A DNA stretch of 64,000 bases, taken from contig JBAWEQ010000025.1 in the NCBI GenBank assembly GCA_049591295.1, forward strand, positions 1 through 64,000. Reading direction: 5' to 3'. The notes under the pieces are model-generated. The model was not told where the DNA came from. It did not search any database and saw only the letters and a list, made by a program, of their open reading frames with translations. This document shows positions 51,201 through 58,485 of this stretch, in pieces; the first letter of the stretch is position 1, and every line of letters starts with the position of its first letter. Source of the stretch: DTPS01 sp049591295 (GTDB lineage: Bacteria; Acidobacteriota; UBA4820; DSQY01). A program made the position numbers and the translations under genes.

Positions 51201-51503
51201 CTGGGCATGGAGTACCTGGGAAGGACCGACTTCGTGCAGGTGAAGCCAGACGAGCTGGAGAAGGCCCAGGCCGAGAAGACGCTGACCTCGCCCACGGCGA
51301 GCGCCACCGAGGTGGCCGCCGCGGAGAAGACCCTCTCCTCTCAGGTTCCAGTCTACAAGGCCGTCGGCGGGAACCCGCTCTCCAGCCACCTCTCGACCAT
51401 GATGGGCGATGCCCCGTTCTGCAACATATGCGGCCACATCACGGTGCGGAACGGTTCCTGTTACAAATGCCTGAACTGCGGCAACAGCCTCGGTTGCAGC
51501 TAG
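48246..51503 (+). CDS. nrdJ: Adenosylcobalamin-dependent ribonucleotide reductase (class II)
   Basis: A 1085-residue enzyme that reduces ribonucleotides using a B12-derived thiyl radical. Active-site features include CSACFIQSV (reducible Cys), [18 protein letters not shown] (Asn, thiyl Cys and Glu), and [22 protein letters not shown]. A C-terminal zinc/redox tail reads [21 protein letters not shown]. The size fits the large NrdJ group with extra domains. ATG 48246 has GGGAGGT 8 nt upstream; ATG 48198 upstream lacks a site. No other RNR class is in the window. A rho-independent terminator follows. Confidence 0.94.
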   Translation: [1085 protein letters not shown]

Positions 51504-51527
51504 ACATCCCGGAGGAAGGTCACGCGG

Positions 51528-51560
51528 AAAGGGGGCGCGGTTCACGCGCCCCCTTTCTTA
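51528..51560 (+). terminator. Terminator after nrdJ (possibly bidirectional)
   Basis: The stem AAAGGGGGCGCG/CGCGCCCCCTTT (51528-51539 with 51545-51556) is followed by CTTA. The symmetrical A and T runs could also serve the convergent EamA gene. Confidence 0.8.
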
Positions 51561-51616
51561 TCGGGCGGTATTCTCCCCGCGCCGGCGCACCACCGGGTGC
51601 TGCATCCTGGGAACCG

Positions 51617-52522
51617 TCAGCCCGAAAGCGGCTCCTCGACCTCCGGGCGGCGCATGGTCAACAAGGTCACGCTGATCACGACCACGGCCGCACCCAGGGC
51701 CTGGACGGGATAGAGCCGCTCCCCGAGCAGCAGCACCGCCAAGCCCGTGGCCACCACCGGAATCACGTTGGTGAAGGCGGCCACGATGGAGGCCTTCAGG
51801 TGGGCCAGCGAAACGTTCAGGAGCAGATAGGCAAGAAAGGAGCACCCGATCCCGAGGTAAAGGACGGCCAGCCAGGCCCTGGGGCCGGCCTGCGGCATCC
51901 CCTGTGTTGAAAGGTCCCAGAGGGCGAACGGCAGGTACATGGCGGCCGCGTAGAGGGCCTGCAGCCGGGTGATGGCGACGGCGTTGTAGCGCGAGAGCAG
52001 GCGGCGGGCCAGAACCGTGTAGACCGAGGCGGCGAAGGCCGCGGCCAGGATGAAGCCGTTGCCTGCCAGGCTGCCGCCGAAGGCGTTTCTGAGCCCTCCC
52101 GCGGTGACCAGCAAGAATATGCCCCCAAGGGAGAGAAAGATGAGCACCACCTCCGCGGCAACGATCCTGACCTTCAGCCAGAAGACTTCGAGAAGCAGGA
52201 CGTAGATGGGAATCGTGCAGATGAGGATGGCCGCCGTCGATGCGAGCGTTCGCTGGATGCCCATGGCTTCGAGGTAGAAATAAACTCCCGGCTCGAACAG
52301 GGCGAGGACCAGGATTTTCCAATAGCCCGTCCGATCCACGGGACTGGCCTTCAACCAGGGAGAGAAGACGAAAAAGACTGCCGCTCCGAGCAAGAAGCGC
52401 AGGAATATCAGCTCCGAGGGCGTGAAGGCGGAAAGCGCGATCTTGGTGCCCACAAAGGAGGCGCCGAAGAGAAGGGACATACCCACGAGGGCGGCCAGCG
52501 CCCCGGCCTTGGCGCCTCTCAT
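51617..52522 (-). CDS. EamA/DMT-family transporter in the que operon
   Basis: A 301-residue inner-membrane protein with ten hydrophobic segments in two EamA repeats (about 8-140 and 150-290). The motif FGASFVGTKIALSAFTPSELIFLRFL is typical of drug/metabolite transporters. Its ATG at 52522 overlaps the queC stop (ATGA), so it is the last gene of the queD-queE-queC unit. That suggests transport of a 7-deazaguanine precursor or related metabolite, but this is inferred from context only. The longer open frame upstream is inside queC and was rejected. Confidence 0.85.
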   Translation of the reverse strand: MRGAKAGALAALVGMSLLFGASFVGTKIALSAFTPSELIFLRFLLGAAVFFVFSPWLKASPVDRTGYWKILVLALFEPGVYFYLEAMGIQRTLASTAAILICTIPIYVLLLEVFWLKVRIVAAEVVLIFLSLGGIFLLVTAGGLRNAFGGSLAGNGFILAAAFAASVYTVLARRLLSRYNAVAITRLQALYAAAMYLPFALWDLSTQGMPQAGPRAWLAVLYLGIGCSFLAYLLLNVSLAHLKASIVAAFTNVIPVVATGLAVLLLGERLYPVQALGAAVVVISVTLLTMRRPEVEEPLSG

Positions 52523-53328
52523 GAGGCCTGCGTCAGCGCCCGAAGCAGCACGGACAGCCGTCTCACCCGCTCTCGGGCGGCTTCCCTGCCGAAGGAGACG
52601 GGCCTTCCGTAGGTAATGGGGTCCCGGATGCCGACCTGCTCGAAACCTCGGAGCCTCAAGGCGCACGAGTCACAGACCCCGCAGGCGAAGTCGTTTCGGA
52701 CGTAGCACGACCAGGTGGCCTCCAGCGGCAGACCCATCTGGGTCGCCGCCTGGACGATCTGCGCCTTCGTCATGTCCACCAGCGGGGCCCGGACTTGGAT
52801 CCCGCTTCCCGGCCTGGTCCCCTCAGTCACGAGGCGGTTGAAGGCCTCGATGAAGGAGGGCCGGCAGTCCGGATAGCCGGAGGAGTCCTGGGAGACGGCG
52901 CCGTAGTAGACCCGCCTCGCGCCCAGCACCTCGGCCCATCCGACGGCCATGGAGAGCAGGACCGCGTTCCGGAAGGGCACGTAAGTCGCGGGAATCTCCT
53001 TCGAATCCAGATTGGCGGCGGGCACGGCGAGGTTGGAACTGGTGAGCGCGGAGCCGCCCGCGAGGGCAAAGAAGTTCGTGTGGACCACCAGACGGCGCTG
53101 CTCCGGCACGGCAAAGAAGTCTGCAATCCTCAGGAAGGCCCGGTATTCGGCCTCTTCGGTGCGCTGTCCATAATTGAAGTGGATCAGGGCCAACGCGTGG
53201 CCATCCCGAAGCGCCACGCCGGCCGCCGTGAGGGAGTCCATGCCCCCGCTCAGGAGGACCACGGCCATAGGCGCTTCGGGGGCGGTAGTCGGAACTTTCG
53301 GGAAGCCCGTGAGCTGATCGACATCCAT
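52519..53328 (-). CDS. queC: 7-cyano-7-deazaguanine synthase
   Basis: A 269-residue enzyme that turns 7-carboxy-7-deazaguanine into preQ0 using ATP and ammonia. The PP-loop VVLLSGGMDSLTAA, YGAVSQDSSGYPDCR and the zinc site SCYVRND-FACGVCDSC (four Cys) are intact. ATG 53328 gives about 20 residues before the PP-loop strand; ATG 53268 (MAVVLLSGG) is a possible shorter start but has a poor binding site. It lies 111 nt from queE with a hairpin in between. Confidence 0.93.
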   Translation of the reverse strand: MDVDQLTGFPKVPTTAPEAPMAVVLLSGGMDSLTAAGVALRDGHALALIHFNYGQRTEEAEYRAFLRIADFFAVPEQRRLVVHTNFFALAGGSALTSSNLAVPAANLDSKEIPATYVPFRNAVLLSMAVGWAEVLGARRVYYGAVSQDSSGYPDCRPSFIEAFNRLVTEGTRPGSGIQVRAPLVDMTKAQIVQAATQMGLPLEATWSCYVRNDFACGVCDSCALRLRGFEQVGIRDPITYGRPVSFGREAARERVRRLSVLLRALTQAS

Positions 53329-53365
53329 TGTGCGGCCTCAAAAGGTGCGTGACGGATTCTTCCGG

Positions 53366-53386
53366 AGGCGCCAACGAATGGCGCCT
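53366..53386 (-). promoter_or_regulatory. Intercistronic hairpin between queE and queC
   Basis: AGGCGCCA (53366-53373) and TGGCGCCT (53379-53386) form a perfect 8-bp stem with a 5-nt loop, 38 nt upstream of the queC start. There is no T tract. It may be an mRNA processing or stability element. Confidence 0.4.
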
Positions 53387-53439
53387 GGCGCTGCCCCGTC
53401 ATTGTAGTTCCGAATCCCCCGGCCAGGAATCCCCCGTCC

Positions 53440-54144
53440 TCAGACGCCCCGCTTGTTGCCCCAGAGGACCTTGTGGAGCTGGACCTGAAGGCGCACGTCG
53501 AGGCGGTCCCCGACGATCCACTCCGCCAGAGCCGCCGGATCGAGAAGCCCCCAGACCGGCGAGAAGACCACTCCGGAGGGGCCGGGGAGATGGTGGCGGG
53601 CCAGGAAATCGACCGCCCAGAGGTAATCCTCGCGGGATGACAGAACGAACTTGAGCACATCCTTCCGATCCAGTTCGTCCAAGACGGGGAGCTGAAAGGA
53701 GCCGCCCTCGCCGCTGGCCGGCGCCTTCACGTCCACCACCTTGAGCACCTCGGCGGGCAGGCAGCCCAGATCATAAGCGCCGTTGGTCTCGATGGAGACG
53801 GCGCGGCCGGCGTCGAGAAGGGCCCGGCAGAGTGCCGGAGTGGCCGCCTGGGCCATGGGCTCCCCTCCCGTGACCAGAACCCGCCGGATCTCGTGAGAGG
53901 CTACCCGGCGGACCACCTCTCCCAGTGCCACCCTCTGGCCCTTGAAGAAGGCGAAGGCGCTGTCGCAGTAGCTGCACCGCAGGTTGCAGCCGGTCAGGCG
54001 CACGAGAACGGTCGGGTACCCCTGCTCGGGCCCCTCGCCCTGGACGGAGGCGTACAGCTCGTTGAGCAGCAGGGTGGGCTCTGTCTGCGGACGGTTGAGG
54101 TAGCGCTCACCGCCCACGGCCTGCGGAGCTTCTCGATCGCTCAT
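53440..54144 (-). CDS. queE: 7-carboxy-7-deazaguanine synthase
   Basis: A 234-residue radical SAM enzyme that converts carboxy-tetrahydropterin to the 7-deazaguanine ring. The cluster motif is GCNLRCSYCDSAFAF (CX3CX2C), preceded by SVQGEGPEQGYPTVLVRLTG, the QueE hallmark, and followed by VLVTGGEPM. ATG 54144 overlaps the queD stop (ATGA). The longer frame upstream runs through queD and is not used. Confidence 0.93.
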   Translation of the reverse strand: MSDREAPQAVGGERYLNRPQTEPTLLLNELYASVQGEGPEQGYPTVLVRLTGCNLRCSYCDSAFAFFKGQRVALGEVVRRVASHEIRRVLVTGGEPMAQAATPALCRALLDAGRAVSIETNGAYDLGCLPAEVLKVVDVKAPASGEGGSFQLPVLDELDRKDVLKFVLSSREDYLWAVDFLARHHLPGPSGVVFSPVWGLLDPAALAEWIVGDRLDVRLQVQLHKVLWGNKRGV

Positions 54145-54506
54145 GCGTCCTCGTCCTCGAAGTACGAGGCCACGGACGTGTCGGTCTCGTAGACATCGAC
54201 CCGCGTCACCGGGGCCGCCGCCGAGAGGACTTCGTAGAGGTGGCGGGCGATGTTCTCCGCCGTGGGGTTCAGGCGGTCGAAGGGGGGGGTCTCGTTCAGG
54301 TAATTGTGATCGAAGGGCTCCAGCGCGCGCTGGGTGAGTTCCTTCAGCTTGCGGAAATCCATGACCATGCCCAGGCCGTCCAGCTCTTTGCGCCTGGCCA
54401 CCACCTCGACCCGCCAGTTGTGCCCGTGGAGTCTCTCGCAGTTCCCCGGGTAATCCTCGACCCTGTGGGCCGCGGCGAAATGCCTCACGATCTTGACCTC
54501 GTACAT
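54141..54506 (-). CDS. queD: 6-carboxy-5,6,7,8-tetrahydropterin synthase
   Basis: A 121-residue homologue of 6-pyruvoyl-tetrahydropterin synthase, carrying out the second step of queuosine synthesis from dihydroneopterin triphosphate. The zinc histidines are in FAAAHR and ERLHGHNW; the catalytic Cys precedes the latter (NCERLHGH), and the acid/base residues lie in DFRKLKE and FDHNYLNE. It is the first gene of queD-queE-queC-EamA and has its own likely promoter upstream. Confidence 0.94.
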   Translation of the reverse strand: MYEVKIVRHFAAAHRVEDYPGNCERLHGHNWRVEVVARRKELDGLGMVMDFRKLKELTQRALEPFDHNYLNETPPFDRLNPTAENIARHLYEVLSAAAPVTRVDVYETDTSVASYFEDEDA

Positions 54507-54578
54507 CCGATCCTCCGCCAGGGTTCCTGGACGGCGGCCAGACGCGCAACGGGGCTGGCCGCCCGACCCCGGAGCAGC

Positions 54579-54608
54579 ATACTAAACGACGGGGGGTGTC
54601 CGTGTCAT
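54579..54608 (-). promoter_or_regulatory. Probable promoter of the queDEC operon
   Basis: On the minus strand, ATGACA (54603-54608) and TAGTAT (54579-54584) are 18 nt apart. A 9-bp hairpin GGCGGCCAG/CTGGCCGCC (54533-54563) follows in the leader. It does not fit the preQ1 riboswitch pattern I know. Confidence 0.5.
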
Positions 54609-55825
54609 CCTTCGCGCCGACCCGACGGCTCAGGGGTCCGGATCTCCACCTCCTGGATCTGGCGCGGAGTGGCTTTCACGACGCGATACTCGTAGCCGGG
54701 ATCCCTCAGCACGGCTCCCGGGGCCGGAACGCGGGCCGCCAGATTTAGGACGTGCCCGGCCAGCGTCCGGCAATTTGGATCGTGCGGAGCGCGCGGAAAC
54801 CTCTCCCGGAATTCGGCGTAGGGCGTGGCGCCCGGCAACAGCACCCCGGATCCGCCTTCGTTCTCGGTCGGTCGGGTGCAAAAAAGGCTCGCGGCCAGAG
54901 AGGCCCGGGTGATGATGCCGGCGATACCCCCGTACTCATCCGCCAGCACCACCGCCGGCCATCCCTCCTTGTAAAGGTCCCCGAGCACCAGCCTGATGGG
55001 TCGGTTCTCCGGGTAGATGGGCACCTGCCGGCACCATTGCGCGGCGGTGCGAGGCCGGTCATCCAAGGACCACTCGAACAGCTCCTCCGGTCCCATCAGA
55101 CCCATGAGGTCATCCGTTTCGTGCCCGTAGACGCAGGCCCAGGCCTCCTTCTCGCCGGCAACGGAGGCGAGCGCCTCCGCCTTGTCAGCGGCAGCTCGAA
55201 CGAAGTGCATGGCGGTACGCGGCACCATACGGCTGGAAGCGGGCTCGCTGGCCATTCGGATGAGGTTGCCCAGGAGGGTCTCTTCCGTCTCCTGAAAGGC
55301 GCCCTCCACCCGCGCCGCCGTGAAAAGGCCGTGGAGTTCGTCCAGCGGCTCCATGCCCGAGGCCCGGGAAGGCAAAGGCATGCGGTCCAGCATGCGGAGC
55401 AGGAACCGGCCCGCCGGCGCCACGGTCTTCACGTACGCTTCCAACACGGGGGCGTAGCTCCGGCTGATTCGCCGAGCCTCGTTGGCCGCAACGGCCTTCG
55501 GGATCGCCTCTCCGAGGAGCACCAGGAGCGCCGTCGTGGCCAGGATTCCGACGCTCACGCCCCAGGGCTGCGGAAGGAGACGGCTCCTGAGGCTGGATGA
55601 GAGGAAGGAGAGGAGGACGTTGACCGTCTCGTTGCCCAGCATCAGGCAGATCAGCAGAAGCGGGGGATCTCGCAGAACCCTCGCCACGGCGCTGCTCCCC
55701 TCCTCCCGGTGTTCAACCTGCCACGGCTTCAGGCTGAAGAAGGCCGCTTCGGAACTGGAGAAGAAGGCGGACATCGCCAGCATCAGCAGAACCGCCAGCG
55801 CCTCGGTGGCGAGGACCGCACTCAT
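54605..55825 (-). CDS. CNNM/CorC-type hemolysin-like membrane protein
   Basis: A 406-residue inner-membrane protein. The N-terminal part has three or four membrane segments with SAFFSSSEAAFFSL and GNETVNVLLSF, the signature of the CNNM/DUF21 domain. Two degenerate CBS repeats follow (about 185-320; PIRLVLGDLYKEGWPAVVLADEYGGIAGIITRASL), and then a CorC-like C-terminal domain. Such proteins are linked to magnesium or cobalt export. ATG 55825 overlaps the thiE stop (ATGA); ATG 55852 inside thiE is the alternative. Confidence 0.83.
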   Translation of the reverse strand: MSAVLATEALAVLLMLAMSAFFSSSEAAFFSLKPWQVEHREEGSSAVARVLRDPPLLLICLMLGNETVNVLLSFLSSSLRSRLLPQPWGVSVGILATTALLVLLGEAIPKAVAANEARRISRSYAPVLEAYVKTVAPAGRFLLRMLDRMPLPSRASGMEPLDELHGLFTAARVEGAFQETEETLLGNLIRMASEPASSRMVPRTAMHFVRAAADKAEALASVAGEKEAWACVYGHETDDLMGLMGPEELFEWSLDDRPRTAAQWCRQVPIYPENRPIRLVLGDLYKEGWPAVVLADEYGGIAGIITRASLAASLFCTRPTENEGGSGVLLPGATPYAEFRERFPRAPHDPNCRTLAGHVLNLAARVPAPGAVLRDPGYEYRVVKATPRQIQEVEIRTPEPSGRREG

Positions 55826-56448
55826 GGTTGCCTGGAGAGGAGGGCCCGCCATCCCGCCGCGGGATCAGAGGACAGGAACGAGATGACCGCCAGGCTGGCG
55901 AAGCCCCTCTTCCACAGCGGCCCCGCGTTCTCGGGGAGAACCCCACCGATGCCCACCACCGGAAGGGGCGACTCCTTCAGGACCGCCTCCTGCACCTCGA
56001 CGGGCACGACGGGATCGGGGCGATCCTTGCTGGTCGTGGACTGAACAGGCCCGAGAGCCAGATAATCCAACGGGAGCGGGAGGGCCTGGCGAAACTGGTC
56101 CAGGTTGTGGGTGGAGAGCCCGATGATGGCACCCGGGCCCAGCAGCGTCCTCGCTTCAGCGGCGGGGAGGTCCTCCTGGCCCAGATGGACCCCATCCGCG
56201 CCCGCCACGAGGCAGAGGTCCACCCGGTCGTCCAGGATCAGCTTCACGCCGCGGCTCCGGCAGAGTCCGAGCAGGGCGGTTACATCTGCGAACCGCTCGC
56301 GGTCCGAGCCGGTTTTGCGCCGGTACTGCAGCAGGCGGCAGCCTTCGCCGACGAGAGCCCGGGCCCAGGCCAGCAGGGCTTCGCGTTCCAAGCCTTCGGG
56401 GGAGATGGGGTAGATCGCCGAAAACGGCGCCTCACCGCGGATGACCAT
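55822..56448 (-). CDS. thiE: Thiamine-phosphate synthase
   Basis: A 208-residue TIM-barrel enzyme that joins HMP-pyrophosphate and thiazole phosphate. The motifs LLQYRRKTGSDRER, LILDDRVDLCLVAGADGVHLGQEDLP, IGLSTHNLDQ, YLALGPVQSTTSKD and VVGIGGV follow the ThiE order. QYRRKTG replaces the usual QLRxK. ATG 56448 has AGGAGAAGAGG before it. It lies 41 nt past accC, an uncommon pairing. No other thi genes are in the window. Confidence 0.88.
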   Translation of the reverse strand: MVIRGEAPFSAIYPISPEGLEREALLAWARALVGEGCRLLQYRRKTGSDRERFADVTALLGLCRSRGVKLILDDRVDLCLVAGADGVHLGQEDLPAAEARTLLGPGAIIGLSTHNLDQFRQALPLPLDYLALGPVQSTTSKDRPDPVVPVEVQEAVLKESPLPVVGIGGVLPENAGPLWKRGFASLAVISFLSSDPAAGWRALLSRQP

Positions 56449-56489
56449 GGGCCTCTTCTCCTGGACCGGTCGAACCCGCGGCAGCCCGC

Positions 56490-57824
56490 TCAGTTCGTAA
56501 ACCGGTCCATGAATCGAGTGGAGAGCCTCCCGGCCTGGAAATCTTCGTCCTCCATGATCTTGAGGTGCATGGGGATGTTGGTCTTGATGCCCTCGACCAC
56601 GAAGGACTCCAGAGACCTCTTCATGCGGAGGATGCTGTCCTTCCGGGTGTTCCCCCTCACGATCAGCTTGGCCAGCAGGGAATCGTAGTGGGGCGACACG
56701 AAGTAGCCGGCGTAGGCCGCCGTGTCCACCCTGACCCCAGGCCCTCCCGGAGAGTGGAAGGTGGTGATGCGCCCTGGGCTCGGCGTGAACCGATGAGGAT
56801 CTTCGGCGTTGATCCTGCACTCCATGGAGTGGCCGGTCAGCTTGATGTCCTTCTGCTTCCACTGCATCTTTTCTCCGGCGGCGGCCATGATCTGGGCCTT
56901 GACCAGATCTACCCCGGTGACGTTTTCAGTCACGGGATGCTCCACCTGGATCCGGGTGTTCATCTCCATGAAGTAGAACCTGTCCTTGTCGTACAGGAAC
57001 TCCATGGTCCCTACGGTGGCGTAGCCGACGGCCTGGGCACCTCTCACGGCGGTGTCTCCCATCTCGGCCCTCAGCATGGGCGTGAGGGCCGGCGAGGGAG
57101 ACTCCTCGATGAGCTTCTGGTGCCGCCTCTGGATGGAGCACTCCCGCTCGAAGAGGTGGATCACGTTTCCGAACTGGTCACCGAGGATCTGGATCTCGAT
57201 GTGGCGGGGGGCCTCCAGGTATTTCTCCAGGTAGAGGTCGCCGTTGCCGAAGGCGGAGGCTGCCTCGCTCCCGGCCATCTGGAAGGCCAGCTCCATCTCG
57301 CCCTCCGCGTTGACCACGCGCATCCCCTTGCCGCCGCCGCCCGCCGACGCCTTGAGGATAATCGGGTAACCAACCTCCGCGGCGATGGCCTTGGCCTCAT
57401 CCACCGTGGCCACGGGGCCCTCGGAGCCAGGCAGGATCGGCACCCCGGCCGCCTTCATGGTCTTCTTGGCCTCCGCCTTGTTTCCCATGAGGGCTATGGT
57501 CTGAGGACTGGGGCCGATGAAGGTGATGTTGCAGGCCTGGCACACCTGGGCGAATTCGGCAGACTCCGAGAGGAAGCCGTAGCCGGGATGAATGCCGTCC
57601 ACGTTGCTGATCTCCGCCGCGGCGATGAGGTTGGTGATGTTGAGATAGGAGTCGCGGCTCGGGGCGGGGCCGATGCAGATGTTCTCATCGGCGAAGCGCA
57701 CGTGCAGGGAGTCGATGTCCACGTCCGAATGGACGGCCACCGTCTTGATGCCCAGCTCCTTGCAGGCCCAGATGATCCGCAGGGCGATCTCGCCCCGGTT
57801 GGCGATGAGGACTTTACGGAACAT
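56490..57824 (-). CDS. accC: Biotin carboxylase subunit of acetyl-CoA carboxylase
   Basis: A 444-residue ATP-grasp enzyme that carboxylates biotin on AccB. It has the N-terminal MFRKVLIANRGEIALRII, the glycine-rich loop KASAGGGGKGMRVV, RHIEIQILGD, FMEMNTRIQVEHPVTE (catalytic Arg and Glu) and HSMECRINAEDP. The length is normal. It starts 7 nt after accB. The carboxyltransferase subunits (accA, accD) are not in the window. Confidence 0.96.
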   Translation of the reverse strand: MFRKVLIANRGEIALRIIWACKELGIKTVAVHSDVDIDSLHVRFADENICIGPAPSRDSYLNITNLIAAAEISNVDGIHPGYGFLSESAEFAQVCQACNITFIGPSPQTIALMGNKAEAKKTMKAAGVPILPGSEGPVATVDEAKAIAAEVGYPIILKASAGGGGKGMRVVNAEGEMELAFQMAGSEAASAFGNGDLYLEKYLEAPRHIEIQILGDQFGNVIHLFERECSIQRRHQKLIEESPSPALTPMLRAEMGDTAVRGAQAVGYATVGTMEFLYDKDRFYFMEMNTRIQVEHPVTENVTGVDLVKAQIMAAAGEKMQWKQKDIKLTGHSMECRINAEDPHRFTPSPGRITTFHSPGGPGVRVDTAAYAGYFVSPHYDSLLAKLIVRGNTRKDSILRMKRSLESFVVEGIKTNIPMHLKIMEDEDFQAGRLSTRFMDRFTN

Positions 57825-57831
57825 GCGCGCC

Positions 57832-58413
57832 TCAGCTCGCCGGATCGACGAGGAACAGCGCCTCGCCGTATTCCACGGGCTGGGCATTCTCCGTGAGAAT
57901 GTCCACGACGACCCCGTCCACTTCGCTCTCGATCTCGTTCATGAGCTTCATCGCTTCGATGATGCAGAGCGTCTTCCCCTTCTTCACCCGGTCCCCTATC
58001 TTCACGAAAGGCTCCGCCCCGGGGGCCGGAGACCGGTAGAAGGTGCCCACCATGGGGCTCTTCACCTGGAGGTACTGGTCACTCTTGGGGGGGTGGGCGG
58101 GCGGAGCCGCCTCCCCGGATGGCGCGCCAGGCTGAGCGGGGGCCACGGGGGACGGCGACGTGGACGGTGCCGGGCTTCCCGCCGGGAATACGACCTCCTG
58201 GCGGCCGGTGCCGGGCACCATCGGAGAAGGCACCATGATGAACTGGGGAGAGTGCGCCGGCTCCGCCGCGGGGGCCGCTTTGCACAGGCGAAGCTTCATG
58301 CCTTCGCTCTCGATCTCCAGCTCGTTGACCCCGCTCTTGTCCAGCATATCGATGAGCTTCTGAATGTCGGACAGCTTCATGGAAACCCCTTCACGCTTGG
58401 AGTCTTCTGCCAT
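57832..58413 (-). CDS. accB: Biotin carboxyl carrier protein
   Basis: A 193-residue carrier. An N-terminal helical segment (LSDIQKLIDMLDKSGVNELEIES) precedes a Pro/Ala-rich linker (about 70-125). The C-terminal biotinyl domain has the attachment motif IIEAMKLMNEIES, with Lys biotinylated; AMKL in place of AMKM is common in bacteria. ATG 58413 has GGGAG upstream; ATG 58380 (MKLSDIQ) is an alternative closer to the family norm. It lies 72 nt after ligA. Confidence 0.95.
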   Translation of the reverse strand: MAEDSKREGVSMKLSDIQKLIDMLDKSGVNELEIESEGMKLRLCKAAPAAEPAHSPQFIMVPSPMVPGTGRQEVVFPAGSPAPSTSPSPVAPAQPGAPSGEAAPPAHPPKSDQYLQVKSPMVGTFYRSPAPGAEPFVKIGDRVKKGKTLCIIEAMKLMNEIESEVDGVVVDILTENAQPVEYGEALFLVDPAS

Positions 58414-58485
58414 GTTCTCCCTTTTTCCCATTGAGTCAGTATACACCATCGCGCCATGCATGGGCCCCTGCCGCTCCGGAAGTCC

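Noticed and set aside
54507..54600. PreQ1 riboswitch upstream of queD
   Set aside because: A 9-bp hairpin is present, but the short pseudoknot pattern and A-rich tail of preQ1 riboswitches are not seen.
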